Shown here: one piece after another, positions 11,067 to 21,649 of the stretch
Layout of the letters: the number at the start of each line of letters is the position of its first letter
Position numbering within the stretch: position 1 is the first letter of the stretch
From: Cryptomeria japonica
Taxonomy: Eukaryota > Streptophyta > Pinopsida > Cupressales > Cupressaceae
NCBI RefSeq assembly: GCF_030272615.1
Contig: NC_081406.1
Coordinates: forward strand, 184,363,770-184,427,769
Length of the DNA stretch: 64,000 nt
Direction: 5' to 3'
Made by a program: the position numbers and the translations under genes
The notes under the pieces: model-generated
What the model saw: only the letters and a program-made list of their open reading frames with translations
Database searches by the model: none
Told to the model about the DNA's origin: nothing

Positions 11067-12144
11067 TCAACATTCTGATTCTGACTTTCTGATCCATTGT
11101 TTTGAGAATTCTTGCTTTACCTCTTCAACATCTTCTTTACCTTTCAAACTAGGACCTTTGTTATTTGCTGGTGGGAACTTGCTTCTACATAATTTTTCAA
11201 TATGTCCAACCTTGTTACAGGCATAACAAGTCACATTGTTCTTCTGAATAGCTTTCCCATATCCTATGCTGGTATGTTTTTTGCATTGATTAGATAAGTG
11301 TCCAAATCTTTCACAAACATAACATCTTACATTTATTCTGCAATTTTCTGAATTATGACCAACTTTGTTGTATTTAGAACATTGACCGGTGGGTGTATTA
11401 GTGTTCTGATAATTTCTAGATCTACATTAATTTTCTCTATGACCATATTTGTTATAGTTTAAGAATTTCCCATTAAATTTGTAAGCATTAGGTTTTCTTA
11501 CTGGTTTGCTATGATCATGATTGTTTGCAGTACCAGAGCTTTCACCAATTTCAAAGCCAAGGCCATTTGTATCACCATTAGGTTTCTGATTCTTCAGCAT
11601 GTCACCAAGTTCTTCTGAATTTTTTTTGAATTTCTCATTGTGTTGATTTGCAGTAGTCAGTTCATTCTCCAAGATTCCTTTGTCTCATGAGTTTAGTTCT
11701 ATCATTTTGTGTATGCATCAGATCTATCTTCAACATATCATTTTCATGACTGGGTCTTGTGTTTTCATTTTCAACATCATTTAGTCTTCTAACCGAGTCT
11801 TCTTCATTCTTCTTTCTGTCTTCAATTTCTTTACAAAACCTCATAGTCATATCTTGCATCTCATTCTTTGTTGTACTGATTTCTTGTCCTAGCTTGTTTA
11901 TCAGATCATTAAGAGTTTCCTTTTCATCTTCATCATTCTACATCTTTTCACAAAGTTCTCTCCTCTTGTTCCTTGCAATAGTAAAATTCTCTTGAAGTGC
12001 TTGAATGATATCTTGAGCAGCCTTTTGATTATCTTCAAGTTTTATATTCTTCACCTTTTCTGCATCATAGTCTGAAAGAGCTGTTTCCAATTGCTTTCTC
12101 AAGTTTTCTATCTCTACCGGTGTCAAGATCTTCCTGAAGCTGTT
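11067..12144 (-). pseudogene. E1 Gag C-terminal half: coiled coil plus four zinc knuckles
   Basis: The minus strand begins near the primer site with KILTPVEIENLRKQLETA, a long coiled coil (12144-11700, with a stop near 11938 and a frame break), then NGLGFEIGESSG and four CCHC-type knuckles between about 11460 and 11195. Two are intact (CYVCERFGHLSNQC and CYACNKVGHIEKLC). One has Tyr for the second Cys (CSKYNKVGHNSENC). The first is badly eroded. The N-terminal capsid-like domain of ordinary copia Gags is absent; only the coiled-coil and nucleic-acid-binding half is kept. Gag coats and packages the element's RNA. Stops make this copy inactive. Confidence 0.75.
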
Positions 12145-12168
12145 AGTTGTTTGAAAATAGAGGACCAA

Positions 12169-12180
12169 GCTCTGATACCA
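12169..12180 (-). other. E1 primer-binding site (initiator Met tRNA)
   Basis: Minus-strand TGGTATCAGAGC lies 2 nt inside the 5' LTR end. This is the complement of the plant initiator-Met tRNA 3' end, the usual minus-strand primer of copia elements. Confidence 0.9.
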
Positions 12181-12182
12181 AT

Positions 12183-12985
12183 TGTTAGGATTCCCAAAGA
12201 TACTGAGGGGGGGGGGTGAATCAGTATCTGACCAATTATAATATTTTCTTAACTTATAACATGAAAAACATATTAAAACTGTGTACCGGTAAAGCAAAAA
12301 TAATGCAACAAACAAGGACAAGAACCACAACATGAAAAGTACACCATAACACAATGTTTTAACGAGGAGACCTAGTGTGGGAAAAACCTCGATGGGATTT
12401 GTGACCCACAATATTCGCTTACTAGCCAATAAGGGAATATTACTCTTACAATAGGGGCCTGCACATGCAGGAAGTCCAAGTGCCTAGAGCTCACTGCTCA
12501 ATTACAAAGGAAGTCACACTAACTTACAAAAATGGATTATACTAATCCAATGTCTTGTATTGCTTTAGATTAGCATATGCTATGCCAGATTCAGTACCGG
12601 TTTAAGCTATGCTACATACATAAACCCTTAACCTATAATTCACATATTAGGTCTGCTACCTTCTATTCAAATTTTGCATCATACCTCTACTACTATTTTT
12701 TAATGATCTACAATGATCTCATACATATATGAGTCATATTACAATCCACCATGTCGGCTTACAAAATATTTTACAATTAATAACAAAATACATTAATACA
12801 AAAATGCTATCGCCCAGGGTGTCATTATTCTTCTTTTTCGGTGTCGGTCTCTTGTATGCTGGTGTAGAGTCTTCCGGTGTTGGTGCTTGTGTCTACTTGC
12901 CGATATCACATGATTGCAAGGTTGCCATCAATAACAATACCTTCAATCACCTACAATTTCTCATTGGAGTGTGCATTTGCCAACA
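12183..12985 (-). repeat. E1 5' LTR
   Basis: 803 bp, minus strand TGTTGGCA...TCCTAACA, aligned end to end with 6271-7073 with scattered substitutions. It includes the C-rich box (12199-12226 in reverse), here a run of nine C residues. Confidence 0.9.
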
Positions 12986-13201
12986 GGGCACCTCAATGTC
13001 GTCTTTGGTCTCATCATCATAAGAACATGACCCTTCTTGAGCAAGAAAAAATTTCATGCGTTTATTAAATTTTCCTCTAATCTTTTGACCTCTAGTTGAT
13101 CTCCCTATTGTAGACTTACTACATGTCTCACTTTCATTTTTTATTTCTGCATTTCCCTCACTCAAGGAAGACACATCTGACAAATACCTATTTGGTGGTA
13201 C
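12986..13201 (-). pseudogene. SET-domain gene, exon upstream of the E1 insertion
   Basis: On the minus strand an exon begins after the acceptor TTGCAG (13207-13202) with VPPNRYLSDVSSLSEGNAEI. It is Ser/Glu/Lys-rich and ends DDETKDDIEVP exactly at 12986, where E1 is inserted. With one copy of the GCCC target repeat removed, the frame continues at 6266 without a stop for about 55 codons into the SET motifs. That shows this exon and the 5740-6270 segment were one coding unit before the insertion. Upstream, the host sequence is interrupted again by E2 at 13278. The exon itself has no recognised domain. Confidence 0.6.
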
Positions 13202-13273
13202 CTGCAATCTATCAAATGAGAGAGTTAGTTGGTAATGAGATATATTTTTCAAATGAGGGTAATTTTGATGAAG

Positions 13274-13278
13274 AAGTC
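13274..13278 (+). repeat. E2 target-site duplication, left copy (AAGTC)
   Basis: AAGTC immediately precedes the E2 5' LTR and recurs at 21127-21131 immediately after the 3' LTR. It is an exact 5-bp duplication, the expected size for LTR retrotransposons. Confidence 0.93.
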
Positions 13279-14435
13279 TATTGGCATTTTTGTTATTTAT
13301 GTTGTGATTGTCATTGATGGAGACACACTTGTATTGAGATCCCCTTTATGTGTATGAGCTTGTGCTCAACTGGTATTTGTTCCAAACGGTATGTTGTTTA
13401 CTAGTCTTTAGACTAGTGGTGATTTTGCAGAATGTGTTTCCTGGTCTGAAGCGGCATGTCGACCCCAAGCGGTTTGTAGATCCCAAGCGGCACGACGGAG
13501 AAAAGTGGCACAACACATTCTCACCAGTCTTTGTTTTTGAAAAACTGGCAACCAGTATTTTGTATGAATTGGTAATACTCTGTGATGAGTTACCAACCGA
13601 CATTTTGTGATGAGTTACCAATCCACCGATTGCTTGACAGTGTCGACACATTGACGGTGCTTTTTGTGTTGTGTTATTGAGTACATCTAGATGCATTGAA
13701 CCTAGGAAATTGCAAAGTAATCCTATTGGACTGACATGAAATCAGATTCCTTTAAAAGGACATCATGTCTAGGGTTTTAAGTTGTTGCTGAAAGGGTTAA
13801 TGTGGTGCTAGGGTTTTAAGGTGGAGGTTGAGAACGATCTTATCTGAGAAGATCAAGTTGTAACTGTGAGAGAGATAGAGAAGACTAAAGTAATGTTTAA
13901 CTGAGAGCAATACTGGATCTAACCAAGCAATTTGTGCTATCTGATAGATCAAACACTTGTTGATTACTCACATCTTTGACAAGTTTGTAGCCCTTAACTG
14001 GGTAGGCCTCAAAGCCTTTGTAAAATCCTCTAACAAGGTGGTTCACACATGTGAATCTAAAATCCTCTAACAAGGTAGTCTTTAATCAAACTTATGTCCT
14101 AATAGAGATTGATATTCCTAACAAGATCTGTTCTAGTGAAGAACAGTGTAAGACCTTAACCGGTCTGACCTTAACCGGTCTAGTTTCTATTCTACAGATA
14201 GTGACTTGTGAGTTCCATCTCATCGTGGTTTTTCCCAGTTGGCTTTCCACATCAAATATCTTGTGTTATGGTTGTATTGGTTTTGTGGGTGAATGCTTTA
14301 TTCTTATTTTGGTTTGCATGTGTGGTAACCAGTTTGACTGTTAGACTTCTTTATCGGTTTATCTTTAGACTGTGTATGTGTTTTAGTGCAAAGATTTTTG
14401 GCATACTAATTCACCCCCCCTCTTAGTATTCATCA
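13279..14435 (+). repeat. E2 5' LTR
   Basis: 1157 bp, starting TATTGGCA (TG changed to TA) and ending TATTCATCA, aligned with 19961-21126. The C-rich box is at 14408-14428. Short ORFs inside (13346-13696, 14051-14344) are LTR sequence. Confidence 0.93.
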
Positions 14436-14437
14436 AT

Positions 14438-14450
14438 TGGTATCAGAGCC
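14438..14450 (+). other. E2 primer-binding site (initiator Met tRNA)
   Basis: TGGTATCAGAGCC, 2 nt after the 5' LTR, complementary to the initiator-Met tRNA 3' end. Confidence 0.93.
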
Positions 14451-14473
14451 TACCTTTCTATAAGTTTAACCAC

Positions 14474-15763
14474 TTGGAAAGAGATATGGGGGAATACACT
14501 ATGAGGGTACTTACTCAACGACTCACTAAGTCTGAGCAAGCCTATGATGATCTTATGGTCAAATACAAGGCATCTCAAGCAAAAAGGAGAGAACATGCAG
14601 AAAAGTTGATGGAACTATCTAAAAGTAGTTCTGAAGATGAAGCTAACATGGAAGTCATGATTGCTGAAGTAAATAAACTGAATGATTCAAAATCCAATCT
14701 GAGAAAGGAGTTGGAAGGACTGACTATTAGGTTTAGTCAAGAGCTTGATAACCAGAGAAAAGCTAAAGATCAGATAAAGGATAGAGATCATGAGATCTCC
14801 AAGTTGAAACAAGAGATTAGTGCACTGACTACTCGCCTTCATGAGAGAAGAATGGAAAAGGAAGACATGCAAGGAGAACTGAACATTGTCATCTCTGAAA
14901 ATGCAAGTCTAATGGAGACAAACACTGCTATTTCCAAAGAACTCTTTGAGTCAAAGGAAATACTGGCTAAGTTTGGCAAAAGTACTGTCAAGCTAGAGCA
15001 AAAGCTTGAGTCATCTAGACCGGCAAAGAATACCAATGGTCTTGGTTTCTCTGGACATGAGGAAGGAGAATCCTCAGGAGCAAATGCTGAAGCATCAAAG
15101 AAGTAACTGGCACTCAAAGGAAAATGTAAGCAAAAATTCAAACCTGTTTGCTTTAACTGTCTTAAAGAAGGACACACTACCAATGTATGTAGGAGCAAAG
15201 CCTACAAAATTTTTCCATATTTTATCAACAATGTACCTAGATCCAATAAGTTCAATGGTCATTGTTATGCATGCAAAAATTTTGGGCATAGAGCATTTGA
15301 ATGTAGGTCTGTGATGGATAACACTAGAAGATATCCTCAGAGGACCCAAGGAACTAGTCCTGAACCTTTTGTGAATCGGAACCACAACCGGTTTAATGTC
15401 TTCAATCATTAGTCAAGAAGCGATGTCCATCAAGCGACAACTAGATGGAGAGAAAGTTTTATGATCTGTCATGGTCATGGTCACACTGCTGCAACATGTA
15501 GAAGGAAGAATGGAAACATGTACAATGGACCTTGGAGAGCACTTGGACTTGTTTGCTATCATTGCAACAAACTGGGTCACATTGCAAGATTCTGCAGAAG
15601 CAGAAAAAGTATATTTGATGATATATCGGTCACTCAGGAAGGAGAAATCGATGTTGAAAAAGTTCAAGGGGACATGAAGAAAACATGGAGGAAGAAAACA
15701 ACAATGTCAGAAGAGGAACCAGTTTCTGCACCTAGTGTGGAAATATCAGAATCGGCAAACTAA
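14474..15763 (+). pseudogene. E2 Gag: coiled coil and four zinc knuckles, two stops
   Basis: One frame runs from 14474 to TAA at 15104-15106, on to a TAG near 15411, then to 15763. The first 210 residues (MERDMGEYTMRVLTQRLTKS onward) are a continuous heptad-like coiled coil. They end NGLGFSGHEEGESSG, a motif shared with E1. After the TAA come four knuckles: CFNCLKEGHTTNVC (from 15149), CYACKNFGHRAFEC (from 15263), an odd CHGHGHTAATC lacking the second Cys (from 15467), and CYHCNKLGHIARFC (from 15554). The capsid-like N-terminus of typical copia Gag is missing. It would bind and package element RNA; this copy is broken unless the stops are read through. Confidence 0.78.
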
Positions 15764-16206
15764 GCCTTAAAGGCTTAGGGGAAGCAAACGGTGAAATTCT
15801 TTCGAACCCCCATTTTACACCAATAAAAGACCTTAACTAGTATGTGATACCTGTCGCTAGACAGAATACCGGAAATGGTAAAAAGGCAAACTAGGGTTTA
15901 CGCCCTAATAGAGGAGCATTAATGGTGGTAGGTGAGAGACATGTATAAAAGCATTTTTCAAATAATTTCTCACTATCTGATTTTGAGTGAAGAGAAGTTT
16001 TCAAGTGTAGAGCAAAGAAAAGGCGATTTGAGCTTAGATTTCAAGAAATTGACAAACCTTGAAAGAGATTCAAATCCAGTTTGCAAGCGGTAGTGGAGAA
16101 CACAAAGTGGTGATTTGGCAATCGATGGAGAGTGGAGTAAAGTAGAATCAAGAAGCCCTAAATTCGCATTTGAAAGGTATTTTTTGTGTTCTTGAAATAC
16201 TCTACA
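15764..16206 (+). other. E2 spacer between Gag and ORF2
   Basis: About 440 bp without an ORF. It ends with ATG at 16207 after TTGAAATACTCTACA. In an autonomous copia element, protease, integrase and reverse transcriptase would start here; none is seen. Confidence 0.6.
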
Positions 16207-18190
16207 ATGGCTTCTGCATCTCATACCAGTTCGAGTACATCAATTGAGTTGGAAAGTTTTATTCAAAGGAAGTCTAAATATAATGCTTTGTCACAAGTTC
16301 TAGCTGGAGTCATAGTTGAAGAAGGAATTTCTGATTATATTGATTGCAAAATAGAAGACCTAGGGTATTTAGCCATTCACACTCAGTTAGGTCTATTTTG
16401 CGGCAAGGACAAAAAGATCAAACCAGAATTTAGTATATTAGAGAAGAAGAAATTCCATAACGCAATATATTTTCTGAAAGATTTCATAGAGGATCACATC
16501 AAAATTATTTTGAGTAGAGTCCACAATGACAAGATGTACCTGGAAAGGATGCTTGACATTACACCTCAGGCAATTCATGCAGTCACCAGCTTTTATAACA
16601 CAGGGGAAGTGCCAGCCCTGAGAAAAGTGAGCAAAACCAAAATAGCCAAGCTCACTGGTTCAACTAGTGATTCATGGGGTATGACAGTCAATCCTATCAA
16701 GGATGATCTGGTGAAATATGCCTGCATGGTGATAGGCTACAAAACATTTTCAGCCAGCAGGATTAATTCTGTATCTGCTACAGCAGTAAATGCCACTTAC
16801 CGGATGATAAAAGAGGATGCATCTTTCGACTTATGCACCGGCATGCAGAGGCAACTCCCATTGAATCTTAAGGCAATCAAACAGAATAATTCACTGAAGT
16901 TTAAGTTTTGACAACTACTGGTAGGGTTGTTCTTTTATTTCTAAGGCTACTTTCCTGGTGTAGGAGATGTCCAGTGGTCCCCTAACCAACCGGTAACCAA
17001 GCAGATAAAGGAAAGCATACAAGCCATTGGAACTAGCTATCTTGAAGTACTGAACAAATATTTTGATGAGTTCAGAAGAAAGATGAGTCAGAGGGTAAGA
17101 ATCTCAGGTGACATAGTGAAGAAATATGAAGATGACATCTATTTCACGATTCAGGTGGACAAATGTTTAATGGAGGTTGTTGAGCCTAGAATGGAGGAAG
17201 TAGAGCCAATGGTCTATGAAGTTATGTTTGACATGCTGGAAGGGTATGCCTCCACTCTTATTGCCTCACCTCTTGATCCAAAGGCTAAGAGGACCGGAAC
17301 CTACTTGGAGAGGATTGCACCAGTTGAAAAACCATCGGTGAAGAAAGGAAAAGAACCGGCAACTAAGAAAGCCAAGGCAGTGCCTACAACATCGACACTG
17401 GCTACCACTGCAACTGCAAGAGTGACCAAGCGGTCACTGGCAAAGAAAAAACCGGAGCTAACATCGGCAAAAGTCTTTGAAAGAAAAAAGGAAGACTAAG
17501 ATAAATGAATCAGACTCTGAAGAAACTGAGTCTGATGAAAAGCCAAAGAAGGCAAGATAGACAAAGAAGGTGAAGAAGAATGAACCGATAGCATCTGCAT
17601 CGGTAAATATTGATATCTCCTCATACAAACCTTTGACACATTGTCAAAGAATAGTAAAGAATATTAGGAGAAAATTACTTCATGATTTAGTAGATTATTA
17701 TGATGATTTTAATAGTGAGGAGAAAGATGAAGTACTACAGGAAATCATTCTTTATTTGTGTAAAAATGACCGGTCACCATTAGAGATTAAGTCTCAGACA
17801 CTAGATTCATTATTTAAAGCATTAGATAATAAATGGTGCATTGCCATTGAAAAGGAACAAGGGATTAGGGAGAAAGTCTTTTCACAATACTTTCTCGAAC
17901 TCTCAAATTCAGAATTATTTGATGCCCTGGATCAAAATAAAGGTCTCTTCTTCACAAGGAGAAGAAGACTCTGGTTGTTGGAGGGGAGAATTGATGATGT
18001 TGAAAAAGATACTCATCAACATATGGCTCATGCTATCAGCTCTCACAAAGCACGAATGGCCAACCTCCAAGCGGAAAAGGAACCGGTTATTTCCAAACTG
18101 GATGAGGTCTTTGATGAGGAAGGAAACCTGGTGGAAGAACCAATCAACACTATTGATGTCGATGCCCTGGATGTAGAAGATGTCACTTAG
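16207..18190 (+). pseudogene. E2 ORF2 homologue, unrecognised, with stops and a frameshift
   Basis: It opens MASASHTSSSTSIELESFIQ and shares with E1 ORF2 the blocks YIDCKIEDLG (E1 YIHCHIEELG), IKIILSRVH, VIGYKTFSASRINSVSATA and QLLVGLFFYF (E1 NLLVCLMLYI). Stops interrupt at 16909-16911 (TGA) and near 16942 (TAA), both inside the last block. The frame then runs 17083-17499 (MSQRVRISGDIVKKYEDDIY) and shifts near 17490. It continues 17570-18190, a helical region with IRRKLLHDLVDYYDDFNSEE that parallels the E1 region ending in RRLEARR. A basic, Lys/Ala/Thr-rich linker lies about 17330-17480. No known domain is recognised. Conservation of the blocks between such diverged copies suggests past selection on the protein. 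Confidence 0.6.
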
Positions 18191-18269
18191 GACATACCTT
18201 CTGAGGGAACTGAACAGGGGCAACAAGCCGATCAGGGTGGTGAACAAGTTGAGGACACACAACAAGCGA

Positions 18270-18765
18270 CAAAGGAACAGGAAGAGAAGAAGAAGAGGGT
18301 GAAGATGAGAAAAAGAAGAAAGAGGAAGAGAAGAGAAAAGAGGAAGAGGAGAAATGAAAAGATGAAGAAAAGAAGAAGCAAGAAGATGATAGGAAAAAGA
18401 AAGAAGAAGAGGATAAGGAAGAAAAGAGAAAGAAGGAAGAAGAAGAAAAGAAGAAGAAGGAAGAAGAAGAGGAGAAGAAGAAAGAAGAGGAAGAGAAGAA
18501 GAAGAAGGAAGTGAAAGAGAAGAAGAAGCAGAAGAGAAGAAGAAGAAGGAAGAGGAAGAACAAAAGAAGAAGGAAGAGGAAGCACAGAAGAAGAAGCAAG
18601 AGGAAGTAAAGAAGAAGGTAGAAGAAGAGCAGAAGTAGAAAGAAGAGGAAGACAAGAAAAAGATGGAAGAGGAAGAGAAGAAAAAGAGAGAAGAGAAAGA
18701 GAAAGAAGAGAAGGAGAGGAAAAAGAAGGAAGAATCAGACAAGATAGCTGAAGCAATGAAGAGCA
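18270..18765 (+). repeat. Purine-only (GAA/GAAG) tract in E2, Lys/Glu-rich coding
   Basis: About 490 bp made almost entirely of A and G on the plus strand (GAAGAAG, GAGGAAG units). In the ORF frames it encodes Lys/Glu/Arg-rich sequence, so it is probably an expanded charged helix of the ORF3-like region. Apparent long ORFs on the opposite strand (Ser/Phe/Leu-rich, 17915-18901) come from this bias. Confidence 0.8.
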
Positions 18766-19248
18766 CATAGATGGTGACTCCTAAGGCAACCGGAAGCCAA
18801 GCCAAACTGGCTACTATCTCAAGTCCTATTAATCTCCAATCTGCAAGTGAGTCTAAGCTTATGCAGAGCATCAAGGTTGCCCAAGAGCACCTTGAAGTCA
18901 TTCGTAGGAAAAGGGAACAAGATATTATTCAGTTTAATCCTCAGTACTAATCTTCCTGACACTGAATCATCACTAGCACAACTCTAGCTTCTATGTACTG
19001 TAGTGGATGATCAGGTGCAGAGTCTGGGAGAAGCAGCAAAGGCCAATGTAAAGAAAGAGCACCAAAAGGCTCTTAATGTTGCTCTAGTGAAAAAGATGAA
19101 TGAACTTAGGACTGAACTACTGAAAGATCAAAAGGACATAAGGAATGCCTTAGATGAGGGAAACTTGCTACTCAGCAAAATTTGTCAACCTCATCTGTTC
19201 TGTGATGATGTGCTAGCCAAGAAGAAAAATCTTCAAATGGACTTATAG
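18766..19248 (+). pseudogene. E2 ORF3-like C-terminal region
   Basis: Following the charged tract, the plus strand encodes VTPKATGSQAKLATISSPIN and SIKVAQEHLEVIRRKREQD (to a stop near 18948). A stretch at 19003-19248 (DDQVQSLGEAAKANVKKEHQ, then helical Lys/Glu/Leu sequence) follows. It matches the position of the ORF3 C-terminal coiled coil in E1/E3, but I could not align it residue by residue. Stops separate the pieces. No domain recognised. Confidence 0.4.
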
Positions 19249-19960
19249 TCCTACTTGGGCACATTTAAGACACCTTATGATTCCTTTGCAGCATATGGGC
19301 AAACCGTTCACCAGTTCTAGATCCAGTCAGCCAAGATGGAGCAAGAGATCAGTGCACGGTCTAGGGATTTGTAGGAGCTTCAACTAGTATTACTTCCACG
19401 ACTGCAAATTCTTCAGAAGTGTTATCTGAACCTGGATGCCCTAACAGTCACACAGGAATTGAGCATAGTAGATGCCATGGAGGAACAGGTATCCTAGATG
19501 CAAACAAAGAAGGAAGTGGCAACCTCCCTACTTGAGTCCTGGTCTCTATCCATGAAACAATTTTTGTAGGACTATAAATTAGTTTTTGACAAGTATTATT
19601 CATTATTGTCATAAAATTTTATATATATATATGGAAATAGGATTATTCAACGGTACTTTGTCATTGTTAGCAAAGGGGGAAAAGTATATTTGGTTTTTGG
19701 TTATAAAATTTTGATCTTCTGACACAGGGGGAGAAATATCTAGTTTTGACATTTTGATATATGCTTTGATATATGCTATATACTCTGATGTCTCAATAAT
19801 TATGCTCTGTATGCAAAATTTCTATACATTGTGTTAATTAAGGGATAGTGTATATGCTTAGGGGGAGCAATTTTGTTAATGGCAAGTTTTTGTTGTAAAA
19901 CACTTAGATGTCAAAATTTTTATTTTCCTAAGTGTTGCCATCAATGCCAAAGGGGGAGAT
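19249..19960 (+). other. E2 3' untranslated region with serial polypurine tracts
   Basis: Non-coding. G-rich purine blocks occur at about 19672 (CAAAGGGGGAAAAG), 19724 (CAGGGGGAGAAA), 19858 (TTAGGGGGAGCAA) and 19946-19960 (GCCAAAGGGGGAGAT, abutting the 3' LTR). The last is the functional primer site position; the serial arrangement is typical of Sireviruses. Confidence 0.75.
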
Positions 19961-21126
19961 TGTTGGCATTTTTGTTGTTTATGTTGTGATTTTCATTGAT
20001 GGACACACACTTGTATTGAGATCCCCTTTATGTGTATAAGCTTGTACCCAACCGATATTTGTTCCAACCAGTATGTTGTTTACTAGTCTTTAGACTAGTG
20101 GTGATTTTGCAGAATGTGTTTCTCGGTCTGAAGTGACATGTCGACCCCAAGCGGTTCGTAGATCCCAAGTGGCATGAGGGAGAAAAGCGACACAACACAT
20201 TCTCACCACTCTTCATTTTTGACAAATCGACAACTAATATTTTGTATGAACCGGTAATACTCTGTGATGAGTTACCAACCGACATTTTGTGATGAGTTAC
20301 CAATCCACCGATTGTTTGACGGTGTTGACACATTGACGGTGCTTTTTGTGTCGTGTTACTGAGTACGTCTAGATGCATTGAACCTAGGAAATTGTAATGT
20401 AATCCTATTGGACCGACATGAAATTAGATTCCTTTAAAAGGACATCATGTCTAGGGTTTTAAGTTGTTGCTGAAAGGGTTAATGTGGTGCTACTGTTTTA
20501 AGGTGGAGGTTGAGAATGATCTTATCTGAGAAGATCAAGTTGTAACTATGAGAGAGATAGAGAAGACTGAAGTAATGCTGGAATGCATTAACTGAGAGCA
20601 ATACTGGATCTAACCAAGTAGTTTGTGCTATCCGATAGATCAAACACTTGTTGATTACTCACATCTTTGACAAGTCTGTAGCCCTTAACCGGGTAGGCTT
20701 CAAAGCCTTTGTAAAATCCTCTAACAAGGTGGTTCACACATGTGAATCTAAATCCTTTAACAAGGTAGTATTTAATTGGACTTATCTCCTAATAGAGATT
20801 GAGATTCCTAACAGGATCTATTCTGGTGAAGAACATTGTAAGACCTTAACCGGTCTGACCTTAACCGGTCTGGTTTCTATTCTGCAGATACTGACTTGTG
20901 AGTTCCATCTCACCGTGGTTTTTCCTAGTTGGGTTTCCATGTCAAATATCTTGTGTTATGATTGTATTGGTTTTGTGGGTGAATCCTTTATTCGCATTTT
21001 GGTTTGCATGTGTCGTAACCGGTTTGACTGTTAGACTACTTTACCGATTTATCTTTAGATTGTGTAAGTGTTTTAGTGCAGAGATTTTTGGCATACTAAT
21101 TCACCCCCCCCTCTTAGTATTCATCA
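19961..21126 (+). repeat. E2 3' LTR
   Basis: 1166 bp, TGTTGGCA...TATTCATCA, aligned over its length with 13279-14435. C-rich box at 21098-21120. Followed directly by AAGTC (21127-21131), the right target duplication. Confidence 0.94.
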
Positions 21127-21131
21127 AAGTC
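21127..21131 (+). repeat. E2 target-site duplication, right copy (AAGTC)
   Basis: Exact copy of 13274-13278. Confidence 0.93.
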
Positions 21132-21600
21132 GGCCCTAAAGTTGATGTTGAGATTAAAATTTGAATAAGTCCAACTGGGGCCTCAAGTGTTGATAACTGT
21201 ATTAGATTTGTTGCTAATGTCTAGGTTTGAAAACCTGAGGAAGTTTGCTTTCCAAGTAATTTTTAAAAAAGAAACTGTTTCTATAGGGTGTATTGACTTA
21301 TACCTGTCGATCCATGAGATTGTATAGGGTCCTCATCAAAGGGGTTCAGGTTCCTGCACATGTAATTCAACTATCTTATGTTAGCCAAATATTACATAGT
21401 ACACAACATGAACAACATGAAATTTGTAGACAAAAAAAGTTAAATAAAAAAATATGTTGTCATCATAATCATTGTAAATTTTTTGATTCCTTACCTTTAC
21501 TTTATGTAGACTATGCAGGATCCTCAACTAAAGGTTTGACAATGTTTGTAGTCAATGACTTGTTCCCGCCAAGGGTGACAACATCACACAAAATATATAC
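21132..21600 (-). pseudogene. Candidate small exons of the CACTA-internal SET gene
   Basis: Host-element sequence between TnpD and the E2 insertion. On the minus strand an exon-like stretch at 21354-21305 encodes NLNPFDEDPIQSHGST between a TGTGCAG acceptor and a GTATAAG donor. A second at about 21585-21513 encodes DVVTLGGNKSLTTNIVKPLV followed by stops. They lie upstream of the SET exon at 13201 on the pre-insertion sequence. No domain is recognised and the exon calls rest on splice-like borders only. Confidence 0.3.
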
Positions 21601-21649
21601 ATGAAATCAACACCATCAATTGAGCATCATAAGCATTACATTTGTAAGT

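Larger units (their letters stand above)
6271..12985 (-). mobile_element. E1: non-autonomous Sirevirus-like LTR retrotransposon
   Basis: A structurally complete 6715-bp element on the minus strand. It has two 803-bp LTRs, a Met-tRNA primer site, a coiled-coil/zinc-knuckle Gag remnant, ORF2, ORF3 and three purine tracts before the 3' LTR. Nothing resembling protease, integrase, reverse transcriptase or RNase H occurs, so it would need enzymes supplied in trans. Flanks share GCCC(T) on the minus strand: GCCC precedes the 5' LTR at 12989-12986 and follows the 3' LTR at 6270-6267. Removing one copy restores an open frame in the interrupted SET gene. LTR ends are TG...CA apart from one TA at the 6271 end. 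Confidence 0.88.
13279..21126 (+). mobile_element. E2: non-autonomous Sirevirus-like LTR retrotransposon, structurally complete
   Basis: 7848 bp with paired LTRs (13279-14435 and 19961-21126), a Met-tRNA primer site, Gag with coiled coil and zinc knuckles, an ORF2 homologue, a Lys/Glu tract, several purine tracts, and an exact AAGTC target duplication. There is no protease, integrase, reverse transcriptase or RNase H. The first 70 bases of the two LTRs differ at four positions, so the insertion is not very recent. The coding frames hold several stops. It is diverged from E1/E3 in the LTRs and in ORF2 but has the same plan. Confidence 0.92.

Noticed and set aside
17915-18901. 328-codon minus-strand ORF opposite E2
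   Set aside because: Ser/Phe/Leu-rich shadow of the purine tract and of ORF2 on the other strand.
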